64,000 bases of DNA from contig JAQPZY010001625.1 of the NCBI GenBank assembly GCA_029931535.1, positions 2,228,501 to 2,292,500 on the forward strand, written 5' to 3'. The notes beneath the pieces were generated by a model, which saw only the letters and a program-made list of their open reading frames with translations, made no database searches and was not told the DNA's origin. This DNA is from Margaritifera margaritifera. Lineage: Eukaryota; Mollusca; Bivalvia; Unionida; Margaritiferidae. The translations under genes were made by a program, and so were the position numbers. Of this stretch, positions 45,338 through 56,319 are shown in pieces. Within the stretch, counting starts at the first letter, position 1, and the number at the start of each line of letters is the position of its first letter.

Positions 45338-45338
45338 T
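45259..45338. repeat. (TTA)n microsatellite
   Basis: About 27 trinucleotide units. Confidence 0.97.
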
Positions 45339-45403
45339 TGGCAGGCAGGGCAAAGTTCAATTCAGTATCAGTTACTGTCATACATACCACTGATAACAAT
45401 TGA

Positions 45404-45592
45404 GTAAATGCGGTGAGATCACACTTGACAAAGTAATATTTGCAACAAAGAAAAACAATAGAATAAAAGTGAATGAACACGGAAGAAAAAAATAAAAATA
45501 AGTAAATGCGGTGAGATCACACCTAACAAGGCAATATTTACAAGAATAAAAACAATAGAATAAAAGTGAAACTAAACACGGAAGAAAAAAAA
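45404..45592. repeat. Two-copy direct repeat of about 97 bp
   Basis: TAAATGCGGTGAGATCACAC occurs at about 45,406 and 45,504, each followed by AATATTTACAA-like and AATAGAATAAAAGTGAA segments and an ACACGGAAGAAAAAAA end. Confidence 0.85.
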
Positions 45593-47180
45593 ATCAAAAC
45601 ATTAAAACTTGTGATGTATGGACTAAGTGGCTGAATTGTGAAAGCAATTGTTATAATCAAATGTCTAGATTTTGAAAGCGATTATTGCAGTGACATGCTA
45701 TTTGAATGAACAGTGCCCACTTATTTAGTTTTCTGCGATTGTGTAATAAGACAAACAATCCAAGTTATGGAATGGATAATTTAAATTTTTAAACTTTACA
45801 TTTTCTTTAAATGGTTTTTTATACTAATTTAAACAACACATACTAATGTGTAGTAACAACAAATATTACATCTGTCTTGGTATCATATTCATGTACCGAC
45901 AAAAATAATTTTTTGAAAGAGTTTTTGAAAAAAATTTAATACTGGAGAGACCAGACCATCGATATCTTTGAAACAAGCTAATGAATTTTCAAGATCAAGG
46001 AGATATAGCAACGATGAAAAGTTTTCGTGAAAATATGTGTGTGTGTGCATGTGTGTGTGTGTGTGTGCGTAAATTGCCATGAAATTAAGGAAAATATTAT
46101 AAACAGAACATCTTTAGTTTCCAGGAACTAGGGGACAAACACCAATATTGTCAGTGAACAAGAGAACTCAGAAGATTCTAGAAGGCCTCATTATCAATCA
46201 TATGAGCCAACACTATTAAACAATATTTCAAACAGGCACAGTTTTGGATTTGATCAGTGGCTGTCTTATTTTTGCAACAGAGCTTAGAATAGTTCATGTT
46301 GACTTGTAAGTTAGATTTATTCGTCATGGGTTAGTATTTCCGTTATTTGTGACAAATTATAACTTTATTTTATGCAACTTTATACTAGAAAAATGACACA
46401 AATACATAATGTTACTTTAAGTTTAGTGAATACTTTATGGATAGACAGTATCAATGAGAACAACATGGAAAAATTGAAAAATGTGCCATACTTCTTTGAT
46501 ATTTTTAACATACGGTTTCCATGGCAACCAGCAAGAGGACACAAAACTTATGTCAGAAACTAACACTAACTACCTCATACTTGTAATATATATCAAATGA
46601 AGAAAATTGGAGAGGGGGCACAAAACTGCCCTTATTCAATATAGTCCTTTGAGCAAACATTATGATCAATCAAAATGGAGTCCTTTGCGGTATTTCTTTC
46701 GAGATTTATGTCCCGAAAGCGTGGCACAGGTAAAACTACCTTAACCAACAGTAACGCACCGTGTAGGCACATGATACGTTTGACCACCCAGAAAAAAGTC
46801 GAAATCGTGTAAAAACATCAACAAAGGTGGGTAATCTGCGACCTTTACGTTGACATGTCGAGAGTGTGAAATATTTTTAAATTTACGTTAGATTTTGGTA
46901 ACTAATTCATGCCATCAACATACTATTCTTTCTATCGACAAAAGTCACCCCACCAAACACAGAGGTGTATACCTGTTTTACATCTGTGTCGGACATAGGC
47001 TTCTAAAATAATCTGCTACAAAGTTATGTTGGGTGATCACTCTTCGAGCTCATCACTCCAGTCTCTCAAGAACACAAATACCACTCCATCTACAAAAACA
47101 CGCAGTCTGTTTTAGCCTAACTAAATATTTTTCTGGACATTGTCATTATTTCTCAAATCAGCAATAGTTCTCTAGTATGC
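45593..47180. other. No gene seen; (TG)n at 46,036-46,070
   Basis: AT-rich with short frames only. Confidence 0.5.
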
Positions 47181-47188
47181 ATAAACAT

Positions 47189-47600
47189 GGAAGACATCCC
47201 GGATACGGATCCTCTCGTAATAGCAAGGAAAATATGGAGAGACTTAATGAAAGTAAGCAAAAGTAGTATAGATATACTGTTCTTAGCACACTAATTTATT
47301 AATTAGTTAATTAATTACAGTTGCAAATAGAGGCTTCACCCAACTCGTGTAGGGAGATGTCAAAACCATAATAAAAAATAAAAAGTACTGGCACACTACT
47401 TAATAATTTCATTTTAAATTAATTGACACCATTAATTATAATTAAAATAGAAGCTCGACCAAGTTGAGTGCGGATACGGCAAGAATAAAATAAAAATAAA
47501 AATTACCAATGTACTACCTTAGTATACTTTTTTTTTTGCATCAGCCAACTCGTGAAGGGATACGGCAATACTATAGAAAAAAGAAAATAAACATTTCTGA
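47189..47600 (+). other. Exon-like ATG segment and a three-copy imperfect repeat
   Basis: ATG at 47,189 opens MEDIPDTDPLVIARKIWRDL and meets ATGAAAGTAAGC, a possible splice donor. Downstream, CCAACTCGTGTAGGGAGATG-like text occurs three times (about 47,339, 47,458 and 47,543), each followed by an A-rich stretch. The last copy directly follows TTTTTTTTTTGCATCAG, a good acceptor, and an open frame to 47,769. Gene or repeat remains open; no homology recognised. Confidence 0.25.
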
Positions 47601-48740
47601 CGTACTAACGCAGCAAAATCAAAATAATAACTTCAAGTTTGTTCATATCTCCGCACCCGTACCATCACAGGTGCAAGTTCGCTCTCGAGTTCAGCACTAC
47701 TTTTTAACTTGTGTATTAGTAGACAGTTATACTGGTTCAAAATGTGTAAACACAGGTAAAGCAGTCTAAGTTGCACGATATACTGCATTGCATCATACAC
47801 CTCCCGATAATCTAGATAGATATTTTACATTAGTCTGGCATGCCAAATTTCAAAGGAATATAGAGGATTTCACGTTCAAATTTGTAAGTACAACACATTT
47901 AAGTAATTTATTTTTATCTGTCAACTAAACAGAAAAGCATTTGCTGAGAATTATATAGAATTCAAGAGATACATTTCTGATTCTCATCACGTCCCCTCTT
48001 GAGAGGTACGCAGAGGTCGTAAAGCTTTTGGGAATTACCTAAATTGTGTGTGAATACTTTGATTATAGCAACAGGATTTTTATATCTGTGTCTCTTTTAT
48101 TACCATAGCTAAGAAAGGTGAACAGAGGTTTATATACTAAAGGCAGAACTGAAACACATAAAATAAATAAAGCTTACAATATTTACTACGTGGGGGAAAC
48201 TCTGGTTTTATAGTAACGTCACCACAGCAAAACCTGTTGGAAAATCGAATAAACAGAACCACATACCGACGATATGTATTTTCACACAGTGCAACCATCT
48301 ATAACATAGGAGAGAACACTTTGGGCAGTTTTATGTGTCGGCATTATGAGGTAAGGATAATTTTCAGATATTGTATCACAAACTTAAACTAGTTTCTTTA
48401 ATTTCAGGAGTCATTGTGCTCTTGACTCTGCCTACATGGACACCCTCTTATAACGAACACCTGTTTGGAGTGAACTCCTGCTCATAACTGACGAAAAGAT
48501 TATTAATATAAATGGTAAATTACTTTATTCGCTGTGTTCGTATGGGTTATCGGTGTACTGAATACAATTTGAGTTATTATTTTAGCTGTCTCTTTAAACA
48601 AATACAGAAACTGTTGATATATGTTCACTCTGGCCATCCATCACACATGCAAAATAGTTGAATATATAATGAAGTATTCTTATTTATATAAATCAAAATA
48701 ATTAAATATATACTAAACTATTTCTACTTAAACAATCAAA

Positions 48741-49505
48741 ATGAAAACTTCGTTTGTTGAGGAATATATACCAGAGCAAGGGAGGAAAGATTTACAACCA
48801 TCTTTAATACGTTTTCAGATTAAAAAAACAATTTTAAACGTATTAATAAACATACTTTTAATAGAATTATCACTAATAGATTTAGAGATTCGTTTAATTG
48901 CAATTTAAACAAATACATCAGCAAAAGACAGATCTCCAAAAAGTGCATTGTAACAACAGCTGGAAAGAGTTGAAAGTACAAGAGCGCAATTTATTAAATA
49001 TCGAGCAATGTGCCATTAAAATAACAATCCAACCAACCAACAACAGTTGGAAAAGAAAATTAGAAAAAATACTTAAATGGTTTTTAAAAAAAGGTTAGAA
49101 AAAAATTACCATTAGGTAAAAGGCTGAAAATACGCTTTAAAGAAAAGGATATTACAATAGCTGCTATCTCCACTGCAATAGATAAGACAATATCAACAGT
49201 CGCTGTGTCTATTGCAGACACTTTTAGTAGAGCTGTAACTAGTGTTGGAGGAGGTGTTTCTCCAGCTAGTCCTCCTACTCCACCCCAATAACCTTGGACA
49301 AACTAATAATGTTTTTTTTTTTTTTTTTAAAAAAACAAGAAAGACTTGAATAATGTTGCCAATTATTTATTTGATTTAGCCAAAAGCAGCATCGACTTCA
49401 GTGATAGGTTGATTGTTTAAGAATATTGGCCAAATTGTTTCTTTCCCAGTTACTCAGGTCACATTACTTGTTTTGGTTTTAGTGGGTTTGTTTATTTAGA
49501 AAGGT
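48741..49505 (+). pseudogene. Degraded hydrophobic Gly/Pro-rich protein of a mobile element
   Basis: Blocks on the plus strand in changing frames: a Lys-rich stretch (SWKRKLEKILKWFLKKG, ending at 49,098), then LPLGKRLKIRFKEKDITIAA with ISTAIDKTISTVAVSIAD and VGGGVSPASPPTPPQ before a stop at about 49,290. After a poly-T/A tract come DLNNVANYLFDLAK and, in another frame, LFKNIGQIVSF with VTLLVLVLVGLFI, a likely transmembrane end. I recall proteins with this layout in invertebrate mobile elements but cannot name the family. Its neighbour on the other strand is an integrase remnant. Confidence 0.5.
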
Positions 49506-49693
49506 GTAAGCAAAGCATTCAGCAGCATGTTCATCATCATGTCATTCATTAGTAAAAAATGATCATATTACCACCAGTAGCTTATCTAACTCCACTCCTG
49601 AAGCTGCTATATAGTTTTGTATAATCACCGCATCAGTTTCATATCCCTTATCATTACCAAGAACCAATACTTATATTAGTTTATTTTATGAAT

Positions 49694-49914
49694 TGTAGAG
49701 CCGCAGAATGTAGCCGGACGCACTATATAACTAGTTGCAGTTAACTTTAACACAAATTGTAAACGTCAATGTAAAATGTAACCAACTGTCACAAAATTTA
49801 ACTTGACACAAAATGTAACCGTTTAAAATTTCCGTTAGGTTGCATTTGTAACAGATGCTAATATGTTGCACTGATGGTTACATTTTGCGTCGGGTTACAT
49901 TTTGAGGCTCTACA
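49694..49914. mobile_element. MITE with 30-bp TIR and GAAT duplication
   Basis: The left TGTAGAGCCGCAGAATGTAG and the right end reverse-complemented, TGTAGAGCCTCAAAATGTAA, match in nearly all of about 30 bases. GAAT flanks both sides (49,690-49,693 and 49,915-49,918). The interior repeats AAAATGTAACC. Inserted between the two parts of the 48.7-50.7 kb remnant. Confidence 0.85.
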
Positions 49915-50219
49915 GAATCGGATAAAGTTGATTCTGATTATGCGATAGACATGCGGTTCTCGACATGTGATTTCATGATGCATATGATATAATTCTCTGA
50001 TTTATCTAGCTATACCTTCCGAAGAAATGGAAGGATGAAATAATGCGCTCGTATTTTTTAACCTTCATACGAATACGGCAAACTAATCCAAGACCATCAT
50101 GTATTAGTTGTCTAGTAACTGAATAGGTTGATCTATAATTTTAATTTTTTTTCTTCCTTGCTGGCTTCAACCGTAGTCAAGCTTGTTTATCTGTGAATAT
50201 TGTGTGGCCATCAATTAGC

Positions 50220-50655
50220 TTAAACTTCAAAGTCAATTTCTAATTTTATTTTGTGTGAACACCTCCACAATATAGCCCTTAGGATTCTGACTAAGTTGAA
50301 AAAATATTCAATGTTTTCCATTTACATAAAATCTTTATCGTACTATCTTTTCAGGGTTTTGTACTTTGCAAATGTATTAAAAGCATCGTGTATGTCATCA
50401 CCCTTGTCTGTTTTGACTTTTTGACCCCAAGAGTATTTCGGAAAATATATATCACTGTCAAAATGCATTTATAACCTTCGTTGCATTTTTATATGCGTGG
50501 ATGTCAACTACATCTGCCAGCCACTGTTCATTTACGTGACTGACACAAACCCGTTTGTAGCGAACTTTTTTCATGCTTTCTGTGCAGTGTGTAAGTGGAT
50601 TATTTAGTTAACCATTCTTTAAATTCACTATATTTTATTTTCTTATATCCTGTTT
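50220..50655 (-). pseudogene. Polinton-type integrase remnant (third element)
   Basis: The minus strand reads EFKEWLTK (about 50,620), then VRYKRVCVSHVNEQWLADVV with the first catalytic Asp (family text W-Q-A-D-L-x-D). After stops and a frameshift, YSWGQKVKTDKGDDIHDAF (family S-K-Y-A-W...K-x-K-T-G-x-x-x-x-x-A-F) follows, and SQNPKGYIVEVFTQNKIRN, in which the catalytic Glu position is kept. Clearly the same integrase family as 24,873-25,912 but much older. Confidence 0.75.
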
Positions 50656-50808
50656 AATCTGTCACAATTAATTGGTATTTGTGTAGGCAAAGTGACTGTC
50701 AGAATCATAGTAAAGATGTCATAAATACTGTTAATTGTACGGTAACTTAAAACGAAACAAAAAAACCTTCAGAATAATTTATGTCTAATGAATTGTCCGT
50801 TGAAGTTA

Positions 50809-51075
50809 TCAACAAGCCAATAGGACATAATCTACAGCATTCACTTTTATGTACATTTTGCAACGTTTATTTAATGCTTTAAAACGTATACATGATTTCA
50901 GATTTACGTCAAAGTTTGCCACTTCTATGGTTGACTCTACTACAGCTGCATCATATACTGAGTCCTCGTGTGTTGCTTTGAATCGAACTTTATTTTCCAA
51001 ACACTCTGTCTGATTTTTAAATAACAAATCGTCGTAAATTGACCACGCAAAGTTTTGGAGATCTTCAAGTTTTCT
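50809..51075 (-). pseudogene. Open segment with possible splice acceptor, unknown
   Basis: After GGCTAAATTTTCAG (minus strand, about 51,075-51,088) a frame of about 88 codons runs without a stop: KLEDLQNFAWSIYDDLLFKN, KVRFKATHEDSVYDAAVVES, NLKSCIRFKALNKRC and so on. The composition looks protein-like. It lies just upstream of the integrase remnant on the same strand, so it may belong to that element, or be a host exon. No family recognised. Confidence 0.35.
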
Positions 51076-51171
51076 GAAAATTTAGCCGAATACAAATTGT
51101 ATATTTACCCAAATTGAATGAGTAATATACTTTTTTTAAATTCCCTGTTTAAACATTCTTGCTATAATGGC

Positions 51172-51243
51172 TAAAACTGTTTATTTCACAGTTGTTCTCT
51201 CTGTTTATTTCACAGTTGTTCTCTCTGTTTATTTCACAGTTGT
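51172..51243. repeat. 24-bp tandem repeat, 3 copies
   Basis: Unit TGTTTATTTCACAGTTGTTC TCTC. Confidence 0.9.
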
Positions 51244-51861
51244 CATCTCTGAAAATTATTCTGTAAATCCGCATTTTTCTGAAACTTTAGAGTATATCCT
51301 TTTTACGTTCGAAATCTACAAATTTCACCTTTATTCTCTTGAATGTTATCCTTAGGTACAGCTAGCCTTGATCAAAATTTTCTTCCATCAAAACTTGTAA
51401 ATAGATAGGCATTATTTCATGATACGGAAAGTGTTGATTTCATGTTTAATATCGTGAAATATTTATATCACTTCTCTAAAAACTGTAACAATGTGACTCC
51501 TTATCGACGAATCCTGTGCAGGGCACGTCTCAGTTCATCATTTAAGGGTGAGAAAAATTACATTATTTTTTTATGTTGGCTCCGCTGGTTTTGACATTTC
51601 GTTCAAGGCTTAGTTGATGTCTTAACCGTCTTAGTACGTTGTGCCGGAGTAAGTAAAAATGGCTTGTACTGTTTGTTGGGTCTTGTATTGACTCATTAAA
51701 AGAAATATGGCAAAGCTTCTATATTAATAGTAAATACTATTAACAGTGCTAATTAATTATTAAATAATTTAGCAATGCGTGAAACAGCAATATGTGTGCT
51801 ACTTGTATGAAATCAAAGATTGGCGAGGAAAAAATCCCTTGATTAAAATTATCGAGTCTGT

Positions 51862-52714
51862 CATGACGGTCTGTGTATGAATGTATATGCTAAATCATAG
51901 AGATCATGACCGTTTGTGTATGAATGTATGTGCTAAATCATAGAGATCATGACGGTCTGTGTATGAATGTATGTGCTAAATCATAGAGATCATGACAGTC
52001 TGTGTATGAATGTATGTGCTAAATCATAGAGATCATGACGGTCTGTGTATGAATGTATGTGCTAAATCATAGAGATCATGACAGTCTGTGTATGAATGTA
52101 TGTGCTAAATCATAGAGATCATGACGGTCTGTGTATGAATGTATGTGCTAAATCATAGAGATCATGACCGTCTGTGCATGAATGTATGTGCTAAATCATA
52201 GAGATCATGACGGTCTGTGCATGAATGTATGTGCTAAATCATAGAGATCATGACGGTCTGTGCATGAATGTATGTGCTAAATCATAGAGATCATGACGGT
52301 CTGTGCATGAATGTATGTGCTAAATCATAGAGATCATGACAGTCTGTGCATGAATGTATGTGCTAAATCATAGAGATCATGACAGTCTGTGTATGAATGT
52401 ATGTGCTAAATCATAGAGATCAAGACGGTCTGTGCATGAATGTATGTGCTAAATCAAAGAGATCATGACGGTCTGTGCATGAATGTATGTGCTAAATCAT
52501 AGAGATCATGACAGTCTGTGCATGAATGTATGTGCTAAATCATAGAGATCATGACAGTCTATGTATGAATGAATGTGCTAAATCATACAGATCATGACAG
52601 TCTGTGTATGAATGTATGTGCTAAATCATAGAGATCATGACAGTCTGTGTATGAATGTATGTGCTAAATCATAGAGATCATGACAGTCTGTGTATGAATG
52701 TATGTGCTAAATCA
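51862..52714. repeat. 43-bp tandem array, about 20 copies
   Basis: Unit ATGACGGTCTGTGTATGAAT GTATGTGCTAAATCATAGAG ATC. Variants GACGG/GACAG and GTGTATG/GTGCATG are mixed along the array, with the GCATG type clustered in the middle (about 52,160-52,540), suggesting local unit duplication. Confidence 0.97.
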
Positions 52715-53743
52715 AAAATAAAAACTCAGTTGAATCTATATTTAATTTCGAAAAGTTCATGCAACTGAGCGATTTATCTGCTCATAACGTTCGTATTTAG
52801 ATATTAAGTAAGGCAATTTCATCGCATTTACACTAGGGAAGTATGGGAATTTCGCTGTATTCATTTACTAGTTTGCAATTATTGAAGGAACAGAAGCAAC
52901 AAAACTTACACCAATCATGGCTTTCACTTTTTTATGAAGGCAAAGATAGTGTCTTGAAATGTCAGATTTATCAATAGACCTTTTGAACGAAGGAAATCGA
53001 TAGTCCTAATGTTTTCGGTCTTGGAAGTATTTCCCCATAAGTAATGGAGACAGGTAGATAGAGTAAGCCAACATATCTGCAACATGAATAACACGCCCTA
53101 ACTTAGCTCTCCGAAGGCCCCATGTGCTTGTGATATAAGCATAATATAAGAGTCTAACACTTTCTCATAATTCATCGTATGTATGTATGCATGTATGTAT
53201 GTATGTATGTATGTATGTATGTATGTATGTATGTATGTATGTATGTATGTATGTATGTATGTATGTATGTATGTATGTATGTATGTATGTATGTATGTAT
53301 GTATGTATGTATGTATGTATTTATGTATGTATGTATGAACATATGTATTTTAGGTAAGTAAAACTTGGCGTGGCAACTTTAGCATTATTTAGTGCCTGTT
53401 ACAATTTTTATTTTGTTTTTATCTTTTATACATATTAATCACCTGATTAACGTTTGAACTCCTTCCAGACTGAGATGTTATAAATCAAATTCATATTATT
53501 TTCTGGTTTACGCTCGGAAAGATATAGATCTACTAGTTTCATCAGAATAGCTCTTTTGCCATAAATTTCAGCGACACTTGCTCTCAGTAATTTGCTATTA
53601 TGACTTTAGATGTGTCTTCGAGATAATTTCTTTGTATTCATATGCGCTCATATAGCCGAAACTTTTGTTTCTAAGCAGAGATCAAAGAAAAAAGTCAGTG
53701 TAGTTTTAAAAATATCTAAACTGACATTTACACTGACATGAAA
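52715..53743. other. No gene seen; (GTAT)n at 53,177-53,336
   Basis: About 40 GTAT units; the rest is AT-rich without coding signal. Confidence 0.6.
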
Positions 53744-53965
53744 ACCGTCTTTACTTGCTTATAAGTCGAGTCCAACTGCAAACTGCACATACTCATATCT
53801 GTCATGACATAATTCGCCGGCAGATCTGGATCTATGCAGTTTGTTATGCGTAATCATTAGAAACAAAACCAGTATAGACTGTGACCTGCCGGTGCATTAT
53901 GTGACGGCAGATCAAGGTCTACGTTGTATGCAGTTGGACCCAACTTATAAGCGAGTACATTCGGT
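53744..53965. mobile_element. Palindromic MITE, family A, copy 3
   Basis: Diverged copy: ends ACCGTCTTTACTTGC and (reverse complement) ACCGAATGTACTCGC. The interior keeps CGCCGGCAGATCTGG, ATCTATGCAGTTTG and CTGCCGGTGCATTATGTGAC in the family order. Confidence 0.85.
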
Positions 53966-55860
53966 ATACAGAGTTTTCGTATGAGAATCCTCTTTTGTGG
54001 TGTTTTCGAACGTTTAGTCAATTTCAGAAACAATAAACAGCTAGCAAGTTATTTAACAGGATTCATTTCTGACAGCATGCTCATTTAAACAGAGAATCCC
54101 AGCCAAAGGGTTTCATGGCTCATTTGAACTAAATCGTAACAGTGCATTAATAAAGCCGTTCGGCTGGAAAATAAAATACCTAATTAGAAAACAATGTTGC
54201 CAATATATGGTACATTTTGTGAAGAACTGTCTCTTTCAGAAAAATGCGTTTAAAAAGCTTGATGAAACATTATTTTTCTAATTTCTTGTGTAAACTTTTC
54301 GTAATTGACAAAATTTGATAATTTCGTGTATATACGAAACCAAAATCCATTAAAATTGCTTTTAATAAACTTATCCATTTTTAACTTAATCTTCATACTG
54401 ACTCAAATGGCCTGAAACAATATGCATGTGAAAGATTAATTACAACACTTGTTTAAGGCAGAACTTCAGAGTATGGCGACAATTTATCGTGGAGCTCATC
54501 TAAATTTGACTATAAAATCTTTTGCAGCTATATCGACCGACTTGATATCCAAGAGTGAATAACTCTGCACAACTATATTCCGAACAGTTATTTATTGAAA
54601 TATACTAATAGTAATACTTTAAACAATACTAATCAAGCATGAAATTGTGATCATGACTCAACGAAAGGTCATATAAAATAGTCTTATTTTAAAATATTTG
54701 TTTTCAGTTCGACAAACGTGGTCTTTGAGTTTCAAAATTTTTAAACTTTAAATGCAGTCTACGAATACTTTTTTCAGGCAAAATATTAGTCTTTTGCAAA
54801 AGTTTAAAATGAATATGCAGATTTCGTGATGAAATACTGTGCTCCATTTTTATAAGGATGTTCATGCGAGTAATAAATATGGCCCGCGTTATAAGGGAGA
54901 GAGCCTTATACTGAGATATCTTCAAACAAGAATGTGTCAAAATAGTGCATAAACAAACACACAAATATGGTATTTAATGATGTGAAATCGCATTATAATG
55001 GGTTTTCATTAGACAACATCTATAATTGCGTGTACTGAATGGCTTTATAGTGAGGGAAAACTGCATTACTTTAATTTATTTCGAAAGGTACCCCATTTTC
55101 AAGATTTTAAAAGATTTCTCCCTCTACCATAATTTGTCCCAAACAGCAAATTTCAGTATAGTCGTGAAAAACTGCGTGTTTCCATTTCGTTTACTTGTAG
55201 TGATAAAAAAGAACGTAATGTAACTGTCTTTACAATAATACTCTAAATTTTCTGTTGGAATCATGAATTTCAAAACAGACAAAAAAGCTCCCGTTCATTC
55301 AAATAATTGTCAGAAGTAAGTGAAATTCAGGCATCTTTTCGCCAAAATGTAACATTTTTAGTCTAGACATGGGAAACTTGATCTGTCAAATTTCAATCAG
55401 ACTTAAATTTCATCCATCTTTTGACTGAAATCTTGAAAAAACTTTAACAACAGACTAAAATCATGTCTTTTAAATCCATGCTAGACACACTGTAGAAATT
55501 ACTCTGTAGCATAGACTTTTTACGGTGCAAACTCTCTTAGATTTTATAACATACGATGTCGACCTTTAGAGAAAATACTTATGCTACATACTCGCTCTAG
55601 TGACCTCGCCTACAATGTAAGACAGTACAGTTTAAACCATTAATCATATGCCAAATTTAACGAGCTGATATCAAACGACGGTTATCTTCTCTAATTCTTG
55701 CCTTTAAATACTGATTGGAATTTCAGGACCACTAAATCACAGTAATCTAAATGGGGTAGCTAACTAAGAGATTTATTTATGGTTTCCGTTCCAAGGACTG
55801 TTCTTACGTTATCTTTTAAGATAAAGTTAATCCATGTATTAAGATCTCAAATGATATGAC
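53966..55860. other. AT-rich, no gene seen
   Basis: Only short frames with no recognisable motif. Confidence 0.55.
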
Positions 55861-55864
55861 ATGA

Positions 55865-56098
55865 GATGTATGTATGTATGTATGTATGTATGTATGTATG
55901 TATGTATGTATGTATTTATGTATGTATGTATGTATGTATGTATGTATGTATGTATGTATGTATGTATGTATGTATGTATGCATGCATGCATGCATGCATG
56001 CATGTATGTTTGTATGTATGTATGTATGTATGTATGTATGTATGTATGTATGTATGTATGTATGTATGTATGTATGTATGTATGTATGTATGTATGTA
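55865..56098 (-). repeat. (TACA)n simple tail of the LINE
   Basis: About 58 tetranucleotide units (GTAT on plus) with a short CATG-rich patch at 55,980-56,005. Read on minus, it starts exactly where the LINE 3' end (GGCCACTTTTGTACTGAGGT, then GACTTAAACAC) stops, so it is best explained as the element's 3' tail, later expanded. Confidence 0.8.
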
Positions 56099-56319
56099 GT
56101 GTTTAAGTCACCTCAGTACAAAAGTGGCCATGTAGTGCCAACTAAAGGTAAAGTTCAAAAAATGTAAAAATAAATTGCAGAAAATGTAGATAAAACCTTC
56201 CACAAAATGTAAAGTTAAGTACAACAAGATAAAATATAAGACACACATATGTTAAAATTATGCAAAATGGATATAAAATGACAGATAAAGGTAACACGTG
56301 TAAAATCCTTAAAGCCTGA

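Noticed and set aside
47543..47600. Resemblance of PTREGIRQYYRKK to proteasome ATPase N-termini (RQYY)
   Set aside because: Only four to five residues match; the rest of the frame does not follow that family.
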